Part shown: positions 1 to 8,123 of the stretch, piece by piece
How the letters are laid out: each line of letters begins with the position of its first letter
Numbering within the stretch: the first letter of the stretch is position 1
NCBI RefSeq assembly: GCF_000224515.1
Contig: NZ_AGAF01000161.1
Coordinates: 1 to 46,772, forward strand
Length of the DNA stretch: 46,772 nt
Origin: Desulfosporosinus sp. OT
GTDB taxonomy: Bacteria; Bacillota; Desulfitobacteriia; Desulfitobacteriales; Desulfitobacteriaceae
Direction: 5' to 3'
Notes under the pieces: generated by a model
What the model saw: only the letters and a program-made list of their open reading frames with translations
Database searches by the model: none
Told to the model about the DNA's origin: nothing
Translations under genes and position numbers: made by a program

Positions 1-354
1 AACCCGAAAACCAATAAGCTGGTAAACATTTGTGGATAAAGCACAAAAGACGCTGGCCGTTGTATAGAGAATCAAGCCGATGATTAAAATGGGCCTGCGG
101 CCATACTTATCACTCAGAGGGCCCCAAAGCAAGGTAGCTGCAGCATAAAAAATAAAGAAGAGCGTCAACGTAAGGTTAATTAGGCCGACTGAAACATGGA
201 AGTTATCTGCCATGCGTGGTAGGGCAGGGAGGTATAAATCAGTGGACAGAGGGATAAAAGCGCTGAGGAAGCCTATCAAAGCAAGGAGTCCTTTCTCGCC
301 CAGATATTTCTGTCCACCGTGCTTAGCTCTATCAAGTTTGCTAGTTTCCGTCAT
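1..354 (-). CDS. MFS transporter, Bcr/CflA-like, N-terminal part
   Basis: This is an incomplete reading frame that starts with ATG at 354 and runs off the left edge, giving 118 residues. The translation shows a first membrane helix followed by STDLYLPALP, a signature of the Bcr/CflA drug-efflux branch of the major facilitator superfamily. Further helices follow, and a GPLSDKYGRRP loop matches the conserved MFS motif A between helices 2 and 3. It overlaps the end of the upstream activator gene by 14 bp, so it is probably the last cotranscribed gene of the demethylase operon seen here. Its substrate cannot be read from the sequence. Uptake of a methoxylated aromatic or export of the phenolic product are both inferences. 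Confidence 0.85.
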   Translation of the reverse strand, partial: MTETSKLDRAKHGGQKYLGEKGLLALIGFLSAFIPLSTDLYLPALPRMADNFHVSVGLINLTLTLFFIFYAAATLLWGPLSDKYGRRPILIIGLILYTTASVFCALSTNVYQLIGFRV

Positions 355-2194
355 TACGTTCCTCCTCCAGGCGTTCGAGGTACATACTTTCCATGAAATA
401 ATCAGAAAAAGTAGCACTGCCCCCCAGCTCGATATGGCGTATCTTCCCGTATAAGTCTTCCGCGAAGGCTAACTGATGCTGATCAAGAAGGGCCCGAATA
501 GCACCCATATGGGCTGCATTTCCAACGGCCTTTATTCTTTCCGGCGAAATATTGGGAACAAGACCGATATTCAAGATATTTTCAGCTTTAAGATACGTAG
601 CAAAGGTACCGGATAAAATCACTGAATCCAGGTCTGATACCGCTAATTCTGCCATTTCCACCAGCGTTTTAATCCCTGCGCACACAGCCCCTTTAGCATA
701 TTGAAAGGCTGCAATGTCCTTCTGAGTGAGGGTAATATCCCGCCCTGAGTCCGAGCCATAGGCCAGGACAAACTCATTGCCTTTTTCAGTCCCCCGAATT
801 CGACGTTGCAGCTCTAGCACAAGGGTTGAAATTCCATCCGGGTCCCCAATCCTTCCTTGAACATTGATTACCCCAGTCCGTCTCATCTCGTCAATTCCTT
901 CAATCAAGCCGGAACCGCAAATTCCTATCGGGGTCTGACCGCCGATGACCTGACTACTTACCCCTTGTTCAGAGAGTCTAATGCTTTCTATAGCACCCTT
1001 TCTTGCCCTCATGCCATTGGTAATGCCTGCTCCCTCAAAAGCTGGACCGGCCGCAGTTGAACAAGCCAACATGGTATTGTTTGTTTTCAAGAACAACTCA
1101 CAATTGGTGCCGAGATCAATTAAAAGATGGTTCCCCGGTTCTAAAACTTCTGGGGCTCCAATAACAGCTCCTAAAGTATCTCCCCCCACAAAGCTTCCGA
1201 TATTAGGAAATAAGAATACCTTAGCTTGAGGATTTAAATCCAAGCTCAGCTCATGGGCTAAAACTTCTAACGGACGATTGCAGACAGAAACAAAGGGAGC
1301 AACTGCCAGATGGGCTACGTCTAACCCGATGAAAAGATGATGCATTGTTGTATTGCCAACAATGGTCATTTTAACAATTTCCCTAAGGCTTACGTTTGTT
1401 GCCTGGTTGAGCTCATTAAGCAAGCGATTGATGGTTTTCCGAATTGCATCTTGCAATAAGGCAGCGTTGTGCTTGCTTTCATTAGCAAAGGAAATACGGG
1501 AAATGACATCCGCCCCATAAGCCGTTTGTTCGTTTTCGGTTGATACCACCTTCAAAACAGTCCCCCGTAAAAGATCCACTAAGGCAACCGCTACACTTGT
1601 TGTTCCAATATCCACGGCAGCCCCAAACAAGCTTGACCTGGTATCCCCTGCTTCAAGATCAAGAATCTCCTGATCTGTAACCGTAGCGGTCACTGAATAG
1701 TTGTCAGCACGGATAACTTCAGTGGCCTTACCGATAACCTTCAAACTGGAACCAACGAGATTTTGACCTGTAACCTTGATCAGTTCATCCAGCGTACGAT
1801 CCCAGTCTCCCCGTTCGTCAGCCAAGGTCGGCTTGCTGAGAGTAAGGAAGACCTTCTCCACCCCAGGATCTAAGGTGGTAACCTTCATTCCCAAAAGTGC
1901 AGCTTCTTTCCGATCCAAATTATCCACAAAATCAAGTTCAATGGTCATTCCTTGTTCTGGAACCACTGCACAGGCGAGGCGGATTCCAGCCGAAAGTTCA
2001 GACTCATTCAGATGTTTACGATCACGTTCAGTGGGAGAGGGAAGCCTTTCGATGATTCGGACCCTGCATTTGCCACAAGTTCCCTTACCATTACAAACAT
2101 TCTGAACAGAAAGACCCTGGCGAACTAAGGCGTCCATTAACATTTCATCCCTGTGGGCAGTAATCACTTGATTGGGGAGTATTTTTATCTCCAT
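341..2194 (-). CDS. Corrinoid-protein reductive activator: [2Fe-2S] ferredoxin plus ASKHA (DUF4445) domain, RACo-like
   Basis: The 617-residue protein begins with a plant-type ferredoxin domain whose cysteines are at positions 34, 40, 43 and 75 (C-X5-C-X2-C spacing). An ASKHA ATPase-like domain begins near residue 190 with AAVDIGTTSVAVALV and contains later glycine-rich phosphate-binding segments such as LIDLGTNCELFL. Proteins of this build reduce accidentally oxidised Co(II) corrinoid back to Co(I) with ATP in methyltransferase systems. The natural client here is the corrinoid protein at 4052-4684. It lies downstream of the DUF2284 gene and overlaps the MFS gene. ATG start with a GAGGGCG-like ribosome site. 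Family assignment is firm; the client is inferred from operon context. Confidence 0.9.
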   Translation of the reverse strand: MEIKILPNQVITAHRDEMLMDALVRQGLSVQNVCNGKGTCGKCRVRIIERLPSPTERDRKHLNESELSAGIRLACAVVPEQGMTIELDFVDNLDRKEAALLGMKVTTLDPGVEKVFLTLSKPTLADERGDWDRTLDELIKVTGQNLVGSSLKVIGKATEVIRADNYSVTATVTDQEILDLEAGDTRSSLFGAAVDIGTTSVAVALVDLLRGTVLKVVSTENEQTAYGADVISRISFANESKHNAALLQDAIRKTINRLLNELNQATNVSLREIVKMTIVGNTTMHHLFIGLDVAHLAVAPFVSVCNRPLEVLAHELSLDLNPQAKVFLFPNIGSFVGGDTLGAVIGAPEVLEPGNHLLIDLGTNCELFLKTNNTMLACSTAAGPAFEGAGITNGMRARKGAIESIRLSEQGVSSQVIGGQTPIGICGSGLIEGIDEMRRTGVINVQGRIGDPDGISTLVLELQRRIRGTEKGNEFVLAYGSDSGRDITLTQKDIAAFQYAKGAVCAGIKTLVEMAELAVSDLDSVILSGTFATYLKAENILNIGLVPNISPERIKAVGNAAHMGAIRALLDQHQLAFAEDLYGKIRHIELGGSATFSDYFMESMYLERLEEERNDGN

Positions 2195-2336
2195 GACGCC
2201 CTCCTGATAATTTAATCGATTAGATTATTCACTTCTTAATATTCACATCGCTATCCACTCAAAAGAAACTATAGACCTCAGAGGAAGGTAGCTTCGCCCA
2301 CAAGAGTGAACTCATCACATGAAGAGGCGGTAAAGC

Positions 2337-2888
2337 TCACATTAACAAGATCAATCCCACATAGGAAACCGTATTTTGACCATTAGAATAGGGTATCCCG
2401 CAGCCTTTCAGCAAGGCGGTTACGTCAATTCCATAGGCTTCAACCGATGATATTGCTTTGTCGGGAAAAAAGCACTCTTTTCCTGTGAGATAGGCACATT
2501 TTGCACAATGCATGCAAGGACCTGCGCTTAAGGGCAGAATCTGACTAAAGATATCTCTCTTCTCTACGTGCTCGAGAAGTTTCCTAAATACTTTTTCATG
2601 ATTGGCCTGTCCCTCGAGCATACCTTCCCAATCATAGGAATCTTCCAGCCGGTGAACCGTCTGAAGCAAAAGGCCCTGTTTAAAGCCCGAAACTCGCTTA
2701 ATCAAATCACTAATTGGCCCAACCGCAGGAGGACACATCCAGTTTTTATTGTATGATCCACAGGAATTTTGTTCACATAGTTTTCTAAAGTCTTCGTTAA
2801 ACGGAATTTTAGTCACTTCAACCAGCGCGGCGTGAGTCGCGTTTAATTCAAGGGCCTCTTTTACTAAATCGTTTTGTACCTTTTCCAT
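2337..2888 (-). CDS. DUF2284 cysteine-rich metal-binding protein
   Basis: The product has about 183 residues. A longer frame exists up to 2975, but the ATG at 2888 is chosen because AAAGGGG lies 7 bases before it and the family begins at this point (MEKVQNDLVKEAL). Two cysteine clusters are visible: CGSYNKNWMCPP in the first third and CMHCAKCAYLTGKECFFP near residue 130, both typical of DUF2284 and suggestive of an iron-sulfur or other metal site. The biochemical function is unknown. Such genes recur in corrinoid methyltransferase operons, so a role in corrinoid-protein reduction or metal handling is a reasonable inference, not a demonstrated one. A terminator-like hairpin separates it from the methyltransferase gene upstream. 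Confidence 0.82.
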   Translation of the reverse strand: MEKVQNDLVKEALELNATHAALVEVTKIPFNEDFRKLCEQNSCGSYNKNWMCPPAVGPISDLIKRVSGFKQGLLLQTVHRLEDSYDWEGMLEGQANHEKVFRKLLEHVEKRDIFSQILPLSAGPCMHCAKCAYLTGKECFFPDKAISSVEAYGIDVTALLKGCGIPYSNGQNTVSYVGLILLM

Positions 2889-2928
2889 AATGATTGCCCC
2901 TTTAAGGTAGATGTAAATCGATCCATTT

Positions 2929-2961
2929 TTCAAAAGAGAGAGCCACTGAAAGGCTCTCTCT
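2929..2961 (-). terminator. Hairpin with T-tail after methyltransferase I gene
   Basis: A perfect 10-bp stem (2935-2944 with 2952-2961) and a 7-nt loop are followed on the minus strand by TTTTGAAAAA. It lies inside the demethylase operon, between the methyltransferase I gene and the DUF2284 gene. It may therefore reduce, rather than end, expression of the downstream activator and transporter genes. Confidence 0.7.
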
Positions 2962-3042
2962 ACCATTTGACCCAACGTTATTTGGCAACTCGTTTGCCCT
3001 GACTTTGACTAGCCATTTTCACAAGAATCAAAGACAGCATGA

Positions 3043-4020
3043 TCAAAACATTGCTTTACTCATTTTGTCGATCTCTTCACTGACTTTATCGTAAACACCT
3101 GGAAAAGCACTCCAACCCCCTCCCATGGTTAAACAAGGGATGAAATATAACTTCCCGCAATTTTTACAAGCTCTCTCGACTTCTCGGGCAGCTATTTCAG
3201 GTGTCCATGCCGGAAAATCAACAACACCACTGTCAATATCACCCATGAAGCTAATTTTTCCACCATATTGTTTAATAAGCTCCGGCGTGTTGTTCGTGGT
3301 CATGACACCCTGCCAGATATCGATTCCCATTTCGAGCATATAGGGCACCAGATTAGCCGCATAGGAATCACTATGGTGGACGATGAGCTCAACCCCATTC
3401 GCTTTATAGAAACCGTAGATTTTTTTATAAGCTGGCAAGAAGAACTCCTCGAACATACTGGGAGAAATAAACGAGTTTGTTTGGCCTCCCCAATCATCGT
3501 GATGGAAAAGACAATCCGGGTGGATTTTATCAATCAATACTTTAGCAAAGGCTAACTCACGCTCAGTAAGACAATCAATGAACTCATGCATAGCCTCTGG
3601 TTCTTCATATAAAGCCATTAAGGCATCTTCCATGCTCATCAGGTGATGGGTCATCTCAAAGACGCCGGGGGCAATAAAGGGTGTGACAAATTCTTCATTA
3701 CGATCCACAGCGTTGGCGTGAGCTATAGCCGGAGCCCATGCTTCATCCGATGTATCAATCGGGGGTACTTTCACGTATTTCTTCCACTCAGTGATATCTT
3801 TTAAGACCTTGTGTTCATCATCATGCACGGGAAACATGCCGATTTGACCTTCCGGCCACTTCCAGGTAATGCCCCACTGATCTTTCCAAGTCTGCCCATA
3901 TTTCATCTCTAATCCCGTGGGAACTTCCATGATCATATGCATAAACTCATACTGCTTAACAAATCGATCGGGATTTCCGCCTCTGATGGTTTCCAACAGG
4001 TTCTGTCTTTTTGTTAACAT
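3043..4020 (-). CDS. Methyltransferase I, uroporphyrinogen decarboxylase-fold (O-demethylase MtvB/OdmB type)
   Basis: The 325-residue protein starts at the ATG at 4020, behind AGGAGGGCGAGG. An upstream in-frame start at 4044 is rejected because it lacks a ribosome site. MLTKRQNLLETIRGGNPDR is the usual beginning of UroD-like methyltransferases in anaerobic methyl-transfer systems. LFHHDDWGG, ELIVHHSDSYAA and SFMGDIDSG segments match the core of the fold. In acetogens such enzymes cleave the ether of phenyl methyl ethers and pass the methyl group to the corrinoid protein. The adjacent corrinoid and tetrahydrofolate methyltransferase genes support that role. The actual substrate (vanillate, syringate or another compound) cannot be determined. 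Confidence 0.85.
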   Translation of the reverse strand: MLTKRQNLLETIRGGNPDRFVKQYEFMHMIMEVPTGLEMKYGQTWKDQWGITWKWPEGQIGMFPVHDDEHKVLKDITEWKKYVKVPPIDTSDEAWAPAIAHANAVDRNEEFVTPFIAPGVFEMTHHLMSMEDALMALYEEPEAMHEFIDCLTERELAFAKVLIDKIHPDCLFHHDDWGGQTNSFISPSMFEEFFLPAYKKIYGFYKANGVELIVHHSDSYAANLVPYMLEMGIDIWQGVMTTNNTPELIKQYGGKISFMGDIDSGVVDFPAWTPEIAAREVERACKNCGKLYFIPCLTMGGGWSAFPGVYDKVSEEIDKMSKAMF

Positions 4021-4051
4021 AAACCTCGCCCTCCTATATCTCAAACATGTT

Positions 4052-4684
4052 TCAAGCTTTGACTAATTCTTTAGCTTTGACAGCAGCACTTCCGGCATCG
4101 GAAGCAAAACCGTCGGCGCCGATTTCATCGGCCATCTCTTGGGTTACAGGTGCCCCGCCGACGATTACCTTGAATCCTGTTAAGCCGCTGGCTTTAAGTG
4201 TTTGAACTGTCTCCCTCATCGACGGCATCGTGGTTGTCAAAAGTCCTGAACAGGCTACTAAGTTTACGTTTTGGTTTTGTTTAATCGCCTCAAGGAATTT
4301 ATCAGCGGATACGTCAACACCCAGGTCCACCACATTAAATCCAGCACTTTCCAGCATCATGGCAACGAGGTTTTTGCCGATGTCATGGAGGTCGCCCTGA
4401 ACTGTCCCGATAACACAGGTTCCCAAAGACGATGAACTCTCGCCGGTAAGCAATGGTTTGAGTACGTCGACGCCTTTAGACATGGCTTTAGCCGACATAA
4501 GCATTTCAGGAACATAAGCTTCACCTTTGGAGAATTTGTCCCCAACAACCCCCATAGAAGCAATCATGGCCTGAAGAATATCCCCTGCTGCGTTTCCTTC
4601 ATCCAATGCTTCCTGGACCAAACCCGGAACGAGCTTGGCTTTTCCTGCTTCGACCATAGTTTTTACTTCTTGGATTTTAGACAT
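4052..4684 (-). CDS. Methyl-carrying corrinoid protein (MtvC/OdmA type)
   Basis: The 210-residue protein has the B12-binding methyltransferase layout: a helical cap domain at residues 1-85, then a Rossmann cobalamin domain. The cobalt-ligand motif D-x-H-x-x-G is seen as DLHDIGKN, with His100. SGLLTTTMPSM and a GGAPVT loop follow, as in cobalamin-binding domains of MetH, MtaC and MtvC. It should accept the methyl group from the UroD-type enzyme and hand it to the DHPS-like enzyme. ATG start with a GGAGGGC ribosome site; 31 bp separate it from the next gene. The family is certain and the partner enzymes are inferred from adjacency. Confidence 0.93.
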   Translation of the reverse strand: MSKIQEVKTMVEAGKAKLVPGLVQEALDEGNAAGDILQAMIASMGVVGDKFSKGEAYVPEMLMSAKAMSKGVDVLKPLLTGESSSSLGTCVIGTVQGDLHDIGKNLVAMMLESAGFNVVDLGVDVSADKFLEAIKQNQNVNLVACSGLLTTTMPSMRETVQTLKASGLTGFKVIVGGAPVTQEMADEIGADGFASDAGSAAVKAKELVKA

Positions 4685-4716
4685 TGTTTAGCCCTCCTTA
4701 ATCTGTGATTTATTTA

Positions 4717-5523
4717 TTATCTATTTTTTTGACCAAATAAACTATCCCTATAGGCTCCAATGTATTCCATGCAGTATTCGTCTCTGCCTAACAGCGCTTC
4801 CGTGGAGTAGATCATGCCGAGCAAATCTTGGTTGGTAGGGTCGAGAATCCCGCTGTCCATTCCTGCATTCATCATCAATACAGTAAACGCCTGATTAACG
4901 AGTCTTCGGGCTGGAAGATTAAAGGAAACATTACTCAGACCGCCTGTCACATGAAGCTCCGGATACTGTGCTTTGATTTCTTTGACAACGTCGACAATCA
5001 TATTGATGCCGTCTTCCGAGGTACAGATCATTTCGACCAGCGGATCGATGTGCAGGCGTGACGGGGCAATATCAAATTCTTTGGCCCTTTTCATGATGTT
5101 GGCAAATACTTCGAGCCGTTTCTCGGCAGTTTTAGAAATACCACTGTCATCGCATAAAAGGGCAACACATTCCCACTTGGTATCTGCGATGGCAGGGAAG
5201 ATGACATCAATTTTATCCCCTTCACCGGATACGGAATTGATGAGTCCCGGCCGTTTGCAGAACGGAATCGCTTCGGCAATAGCCTGGGCACGGGGGCTAT
5301 CGATGCAGATCGGTGTATCTGTGACTTCCTGGACCAGATCGATCAGCCATTTCAGAGTCCCGACTTCGATGTTGACGTCAGTCGATGCGCAGACATCAAT
5401 AAAGTGTGCTCCGGCAGCGACCTGAATTTTAGCAAGATTACGGATAAAGTCCGCATCGATTTCTTTTATTGCCTTAGCTACAGAAGGTATAGCACCGTTG
5501 ATTTTTTCGCCGATTATGATCAA
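4717..5523 (-). CDS. Methyltransferase II: methylcorrinoid:tetrahydrofolate methyltransferase (DHPS-like, MtvA/AcsE type)
   Basis: The 268-residue TIM-barrel protein resembles dihydropteroate-synthase-like methyltransferases: IIIGEKINGAIPSV at the N-terminus, HFIDVCAST, ICIDSPRAQ, and GLSNVSFNLPARR near residue 200, which carries the pterin-binding asparagine segment. It should move methyl groups from the corrinoid protein to tetrahydrofolate, feeding the Wood-Ljungdahl pathway. The start codon is TTG at 5523, preceded by GGAAAAGAGG; no upstream ATG exists in frame. It is the first gene of the leftward operon and faces the PucR-type regulator across 210 bp. Confidence 0.88.
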   Translation of the reverse strand: MIIIGEKINGAIPSVAKAIKEIDADFIRNLAKIQVAAGAHFIDVCASTDVNIEVGTLKWLIDLVQEVTDTPICIDSPRAQAIAEAIPFCKRPGLINSVSGEGDKIDVIFPAIADTKWECVALLCDDSGISKTAEKRLEVFANIMKRAKEFDIAPSRLHIDPLVEMICTSEDGINMIVDVVKEIKAQYPELHVTGGLSNVSFNLPARRLVNQAFTVLMMNAGMDSGILDPTNQDLLGMIYSTEALLGRDEYCMEYIGAYRDSLFGQKNR

Positions 5524-5588
5524 TCAATGTCGCCTCTTTTCCTTTTTGCATTTCACCTTAGATGAAGTTTATAATGTTTTTGACAAAT

Positions 5589-5614
5589 CACTCTAAAAAT
5601 GTTTAGTTAGAGTG
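5589..5614. promoter_or_regulatory. Perfect inverted repeat between demethylase operon and its divergent regulator
   Basis: The 8-bp arms CACTCTAA (5589-5596) and TTAGAGTG (5607-5614) are exact inverses around a 10-nt A/T-rich spacer. Arm centres are 18 bp apart, close to two helical turns, as expected for a dimeric regulator. The site lies 65 bp before the TTG of the methyltransferase II gene and about 120 bp before the regulator start. Binding by the adjacent PucR-type protein is an inference. Confidence 0.55.
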
Positions 5615-5733
5615 AATATAACTAATATATTTAATATTTCGATTTTTTAACCTGTAAGCCTTTGTATATACATCTGAAATAATCCGGAAGATTTTGTTCA
5701 CATTGCACGATTCCGCTGCAGGGAGGTATTTAA

Positions 5734-6990
5734 TTGGAACAATCTACGACTAATTTGAGTAACAGTCAATTTCTCGCCCAAAACTCACTTCAACTCCTCG
5801 ATGCTCTCGCAGGGGAAAGCGGCTTGCAACACTTAGTTGAACTAGGGTATGCAATGTTTGGGAACCCAGTCTTGCTGATCGATACAAGTTTAAAAACGCT
5901 TGCCTTCTCGAATACTGAAATCAAGGATGACCCTGTATGGAATGAATACGTCACTTCGGGTTATGCATCATTAAGTTCCGTAAATTATTACACCTCGAAC
6001 AAACTCAGCCTGCTCGTTAACCAGAGCGAATTTCCTTTTTTATGGACAGACCCGTATTCAAAATATCCCCGGATTATGAGTAAAGTCGTAATCGGCGGCA
6101 AACAAATTGCTCTTTTATCGATTATTGCTCATGAAAAGCCCTTTCAAGATATAGATCTTGAACTTGCTGTCCTCTTATCTAAGGCTATAGCAATTGAGCT
6201 GCAAAAAAATAAATTCATCCACTATTCACGAGGAGTAATGCATGAAAACTTTATTGAAGAGCTTTTGACTGGAAAGACTAAGGATGAGAAAATCATTCAG
6301 GAACGGATTAAGGTTTTAAATATCCGCTTCAGCAAAAATCTTTACACTCTCACGCTAGATATCAGTCGTTTCGACAATGCGAAAATATCGTTGGCTTATT
6401 TGAGAAATGAACTTGAAAATCAGATACCCAACAGCAAGGCCGTCATTTTAGATGATAAGATTGTTTTAATCATTAGTTATGATGATCACGGCCAGTTTTA
6501 TAAATCCGAGGTTAAAAAATTAAAGACATTTTTGAAAACCTACCATTTATATGCCGGTATGAGCCGTTGTTTTCATAATTTGGAAGAAGTTCAGGAGCAT
6601 TATTTCCAATCTTTAGACGCTTTAAGATTGGGCATACTGGTTAATAAGGAAGCGTATTTTTATCCCTATGAGGACTATGCCATCTATCACTTTGCAGAAT
6701 CTTCCGGGGTTGAAAATCTAAGAAAAAATTGTCATCCATCTCTTTTGAAACTAATTGAATACGATGGCGAGAATAATACAGACTATACTCGAAGCCTGTA
6801 TACCTTTATTATTCATTCTAAAAACATCACCGAATCTGCCAAAGCCTCCAATATTCACCGGAACACAATGTTCTACCGGCTTGAGAAAATCGAATCCATT
6901 ATGGATATCGATATCAATAATAGTAATACATTTCTTCATTTGCATTTATCGTATAAAATTCTGGAATTGTTGAAAATCGATTTACCCTAA
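5734..6990 (+). CDS. PucR/CdaR-type transcriptional regulator
   Basis: The 418-residue protein starts at TTG 5734 behind GGGAGG. It has an N-terminal sensory region, a central GGDEF-like region of the CdaR type, and a C-terminal PucR HTH_30 domain (roughly residues 345-415). The DNA-binding helix region reads ITESAKASNIHRNTMFYRL. Regulators of this family usually sense small molecules and activate adjacent catabolic genes. Its divergent position suggests control of the O-demethylase operon, perhaps through the inverted repeat at 5589-5614. No membrane segment is seen. Confidence 0.85.
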   Translation: MEQSTTNLSNSQFLAQNSLQLLDALAGESGLQHLVELGYAMFGNPVLLIDTSLKTLAFSNTEIKDDPVWNEYVTSGYASLSSVNYYTSNKLSLLVNQSEFPFLWTDPYSKYPRIMSKVVIGGKQIALLSIIAHEKPFQDIDLELAVLLSKAIAIELQKNKFIHYSRGVMHENFIEELLTGKTKDEKIIQERIKVLNIRFSKNLYTLTLDISRFDNAKISLAYLRNELENQIPNSKAVILDDKIVLIISYDDHGQFYKSEVKKLKTFLKTYHLYAGMSRCFHNLEEVQEHYFQSLDALRLGILVNKEAYFYPYEDYAIYHFAESSGVENLRKNCHPSLLKLIEYDGENNTDYTRSLYTFIIHSKNITESAKASNIHRNTMFYRLEKIESIMDIDINNSNTFLHLHLSYKILELLKIDLP

Positions 6991-7019
6991 TATTAGGGAA
7001 CACTACTTGTATGGCCTAC

Positions 7020-7397
7020 TCAATCATTTGATAAGTCACGTATCTCTTTTGGTGTAATGAGCTGCTCATTTTTAAGTGATTGAACATACTTGTCTCCCCA
7101 AATTTTGAACTGTTCTAATACTGGATTAAATGCCTTTCCTAAATCAGTTAGTGAATACTCTACCTTGGGGGGAATTTCCGAATATACATATCGACTAACC
7201 AACCCAAAATATTCTAGCATCCTTAATTGTTTGGTTAACGTAGCCTGTGTAATAGTATCCAATCTTCTTTGTAATTCGCCAAACCGTAGCGCTCCATGAT
7301 TTAGATGATACATAATCAAAATTGACCATTTCCCTGAAAATACTTTTTGGGCTGTAAAATACGGGCATTTTCCGAAAAGACTATCCGTTTTCTCCAT
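7020..7397 (-). CDS. HxlR-family winged-helix regulator
   Basis: The 125-residue protein shows the HxlR pattern: a conserved Cys in KCPYF near the N-terminus, SGKWSILIMYHL, LRFGELQRRLDTITQATLTKQL as the recognition segment, and a YSLTDLGKAF wing. Many family members are thiol or electrophile sensors that use this N-terminal Cys. ATG start with GGAAGGAG. It is transcribed away from the flavin-fold gene at 7531 and converges with the PucR gene, without a clear terminator between them. Repression of the divergent pair is inferred from layout. Confidence 0.9.
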   Translation of the reverse strand: MEKTDSLFGKCPYFTAQKVFSGKWSILIMYHLNHGALRFGELQRRLDTITQATLTKQLRMLEYFGLVSRYVYSEIPPKVEYSLTDLGKAFNPVLEQFKIWGDKYVQSLKNEQLITPKEIRDLSND

Positions 7398-7413
7398 AAC
7401 TATCTCCTTCCAC

Positions 7414-7431
7414 AGTATCTATTAAGATACT
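7414..7431. promoter_or_regulatory. Perfect inverted repeat upstream of HxlR gene
   Basis: AGTATCT (7414-7420) and AGATACT (7425-7431) are exact inverses around ATTA. The repeat lies 17 bp before the HxlR ATG, overlapping the expected leader or promoter, so it is a candidate autoregulatory operator. A second imperfect GTAC...GTAC pair lies at about 7449-7470, nearer the divergent gene. Confidence 0.45.
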
Positions 7432-7530
7432 TACCTCACATAAAGATCGTACTTGTTTATATATACGTACATGATATTATTGTTGTGTAATTAAATTTTA
7501 ACATATAATTTTAAGGGAGGAACAATAATT

Positions 7531-7932
7531 ATGAAAAAAGCCTTAGAATTCTTAAAAGAAAGTGGTACCTTTTACTTAGCAACTGTTGACGGAGATCAAC
7601 CAAGAGTTAGACCATTTGGCGCTGTTTTTGAGTATGAAGGTAAGTTATACATTGTCACCAACAATACAAAAAATTGCTTTAAGCAAATGTTAGAAAATCC
7701 CAAGGTCGAAATCTCTGGTATGAATAAAAAAGGACAATGGATTCGTATTACTGGAGAAGTTGCCCATGATGACCGACGTGAAGTTAAAGAACTTGCCCTT
7801 GAGACTATTCCACCCTTAAAGACTATGTACAATATTGATGATGGAATTTTCGCAGTTCTATACTTTACTAAAGGAACAGCTACTATTTCCTCTTTCAAAG
7901 CTGAACCTGAAACATTCTCGCTCTATATGTAG
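7531..7932 (+). CDS. Pyridoxamine 5'-phosphate oxidase-like FMN-binding split-barrel protein
   Basis: The 133-residue protein has the split-barrel flavin-binding pattern: TFYLATVDGDQPRVRPFG at the start, KLYIVTNNTKNCFKQM, NPKVEISGM, and WIRITGEV. Small proteins of this type reduce or bind FMN, F420 or related cofactors, and some are nitroreductase-like. ATG start after AAGGGAGGAAC. It is divergent from the HxlR regulator, a common pairing for inducible redox or detoxification functions. The substrate is unknown. A long hairpin ends the gene. Confidence 0.85.
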   Translation: MKKALEFLKESGTFYLATVDGDQPRVRPFGAVFEYEGKLYIVTNNTKNCFKQMLENPKVEISGMNKKGQWIRITGEVAHDDRREVKELALETIPPLKTMYNIDDGIFAVLYFTKGTATISSFKAEPETFSLYM

Positions 7933-8006
7933 CACCTCTGTGAAAGCGCGTCTAATGTCAATTCATCTTCGAGACTCTCTTCAATATATTTATTTATTTA
8001 CTCTCA

Positions 8007-8049
8007 AATTAAAAGCGAGCACAATTTGGAATTGTGCTCGCTTTTAATT
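8007..8049. terminator. Bidirectional terminator between convergent genes
   Basis: A perfect 20-bp stem (8007-8026 with 8030-8049) with a TGG loop has A-rich and T-rich outer ends (AATTAAAAGC and GCTTTTAATT). It can therefore act in both directions between the flavin-fold gene and the polyferredoxin gene. Confidence 0.85.
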
Positions 8050-8123
8050 GAATTAGATATGACGGATCTCAAGGAGATAGTTTGATGCATTTGAGAAGAG
8101 ATCAATGGAATAAGAAGTCAATT

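Noticed and set aside
212-454. Plus-strand open frame at the left end
   Set aside because: Shadow of the MFS and activator genes on the other strand.
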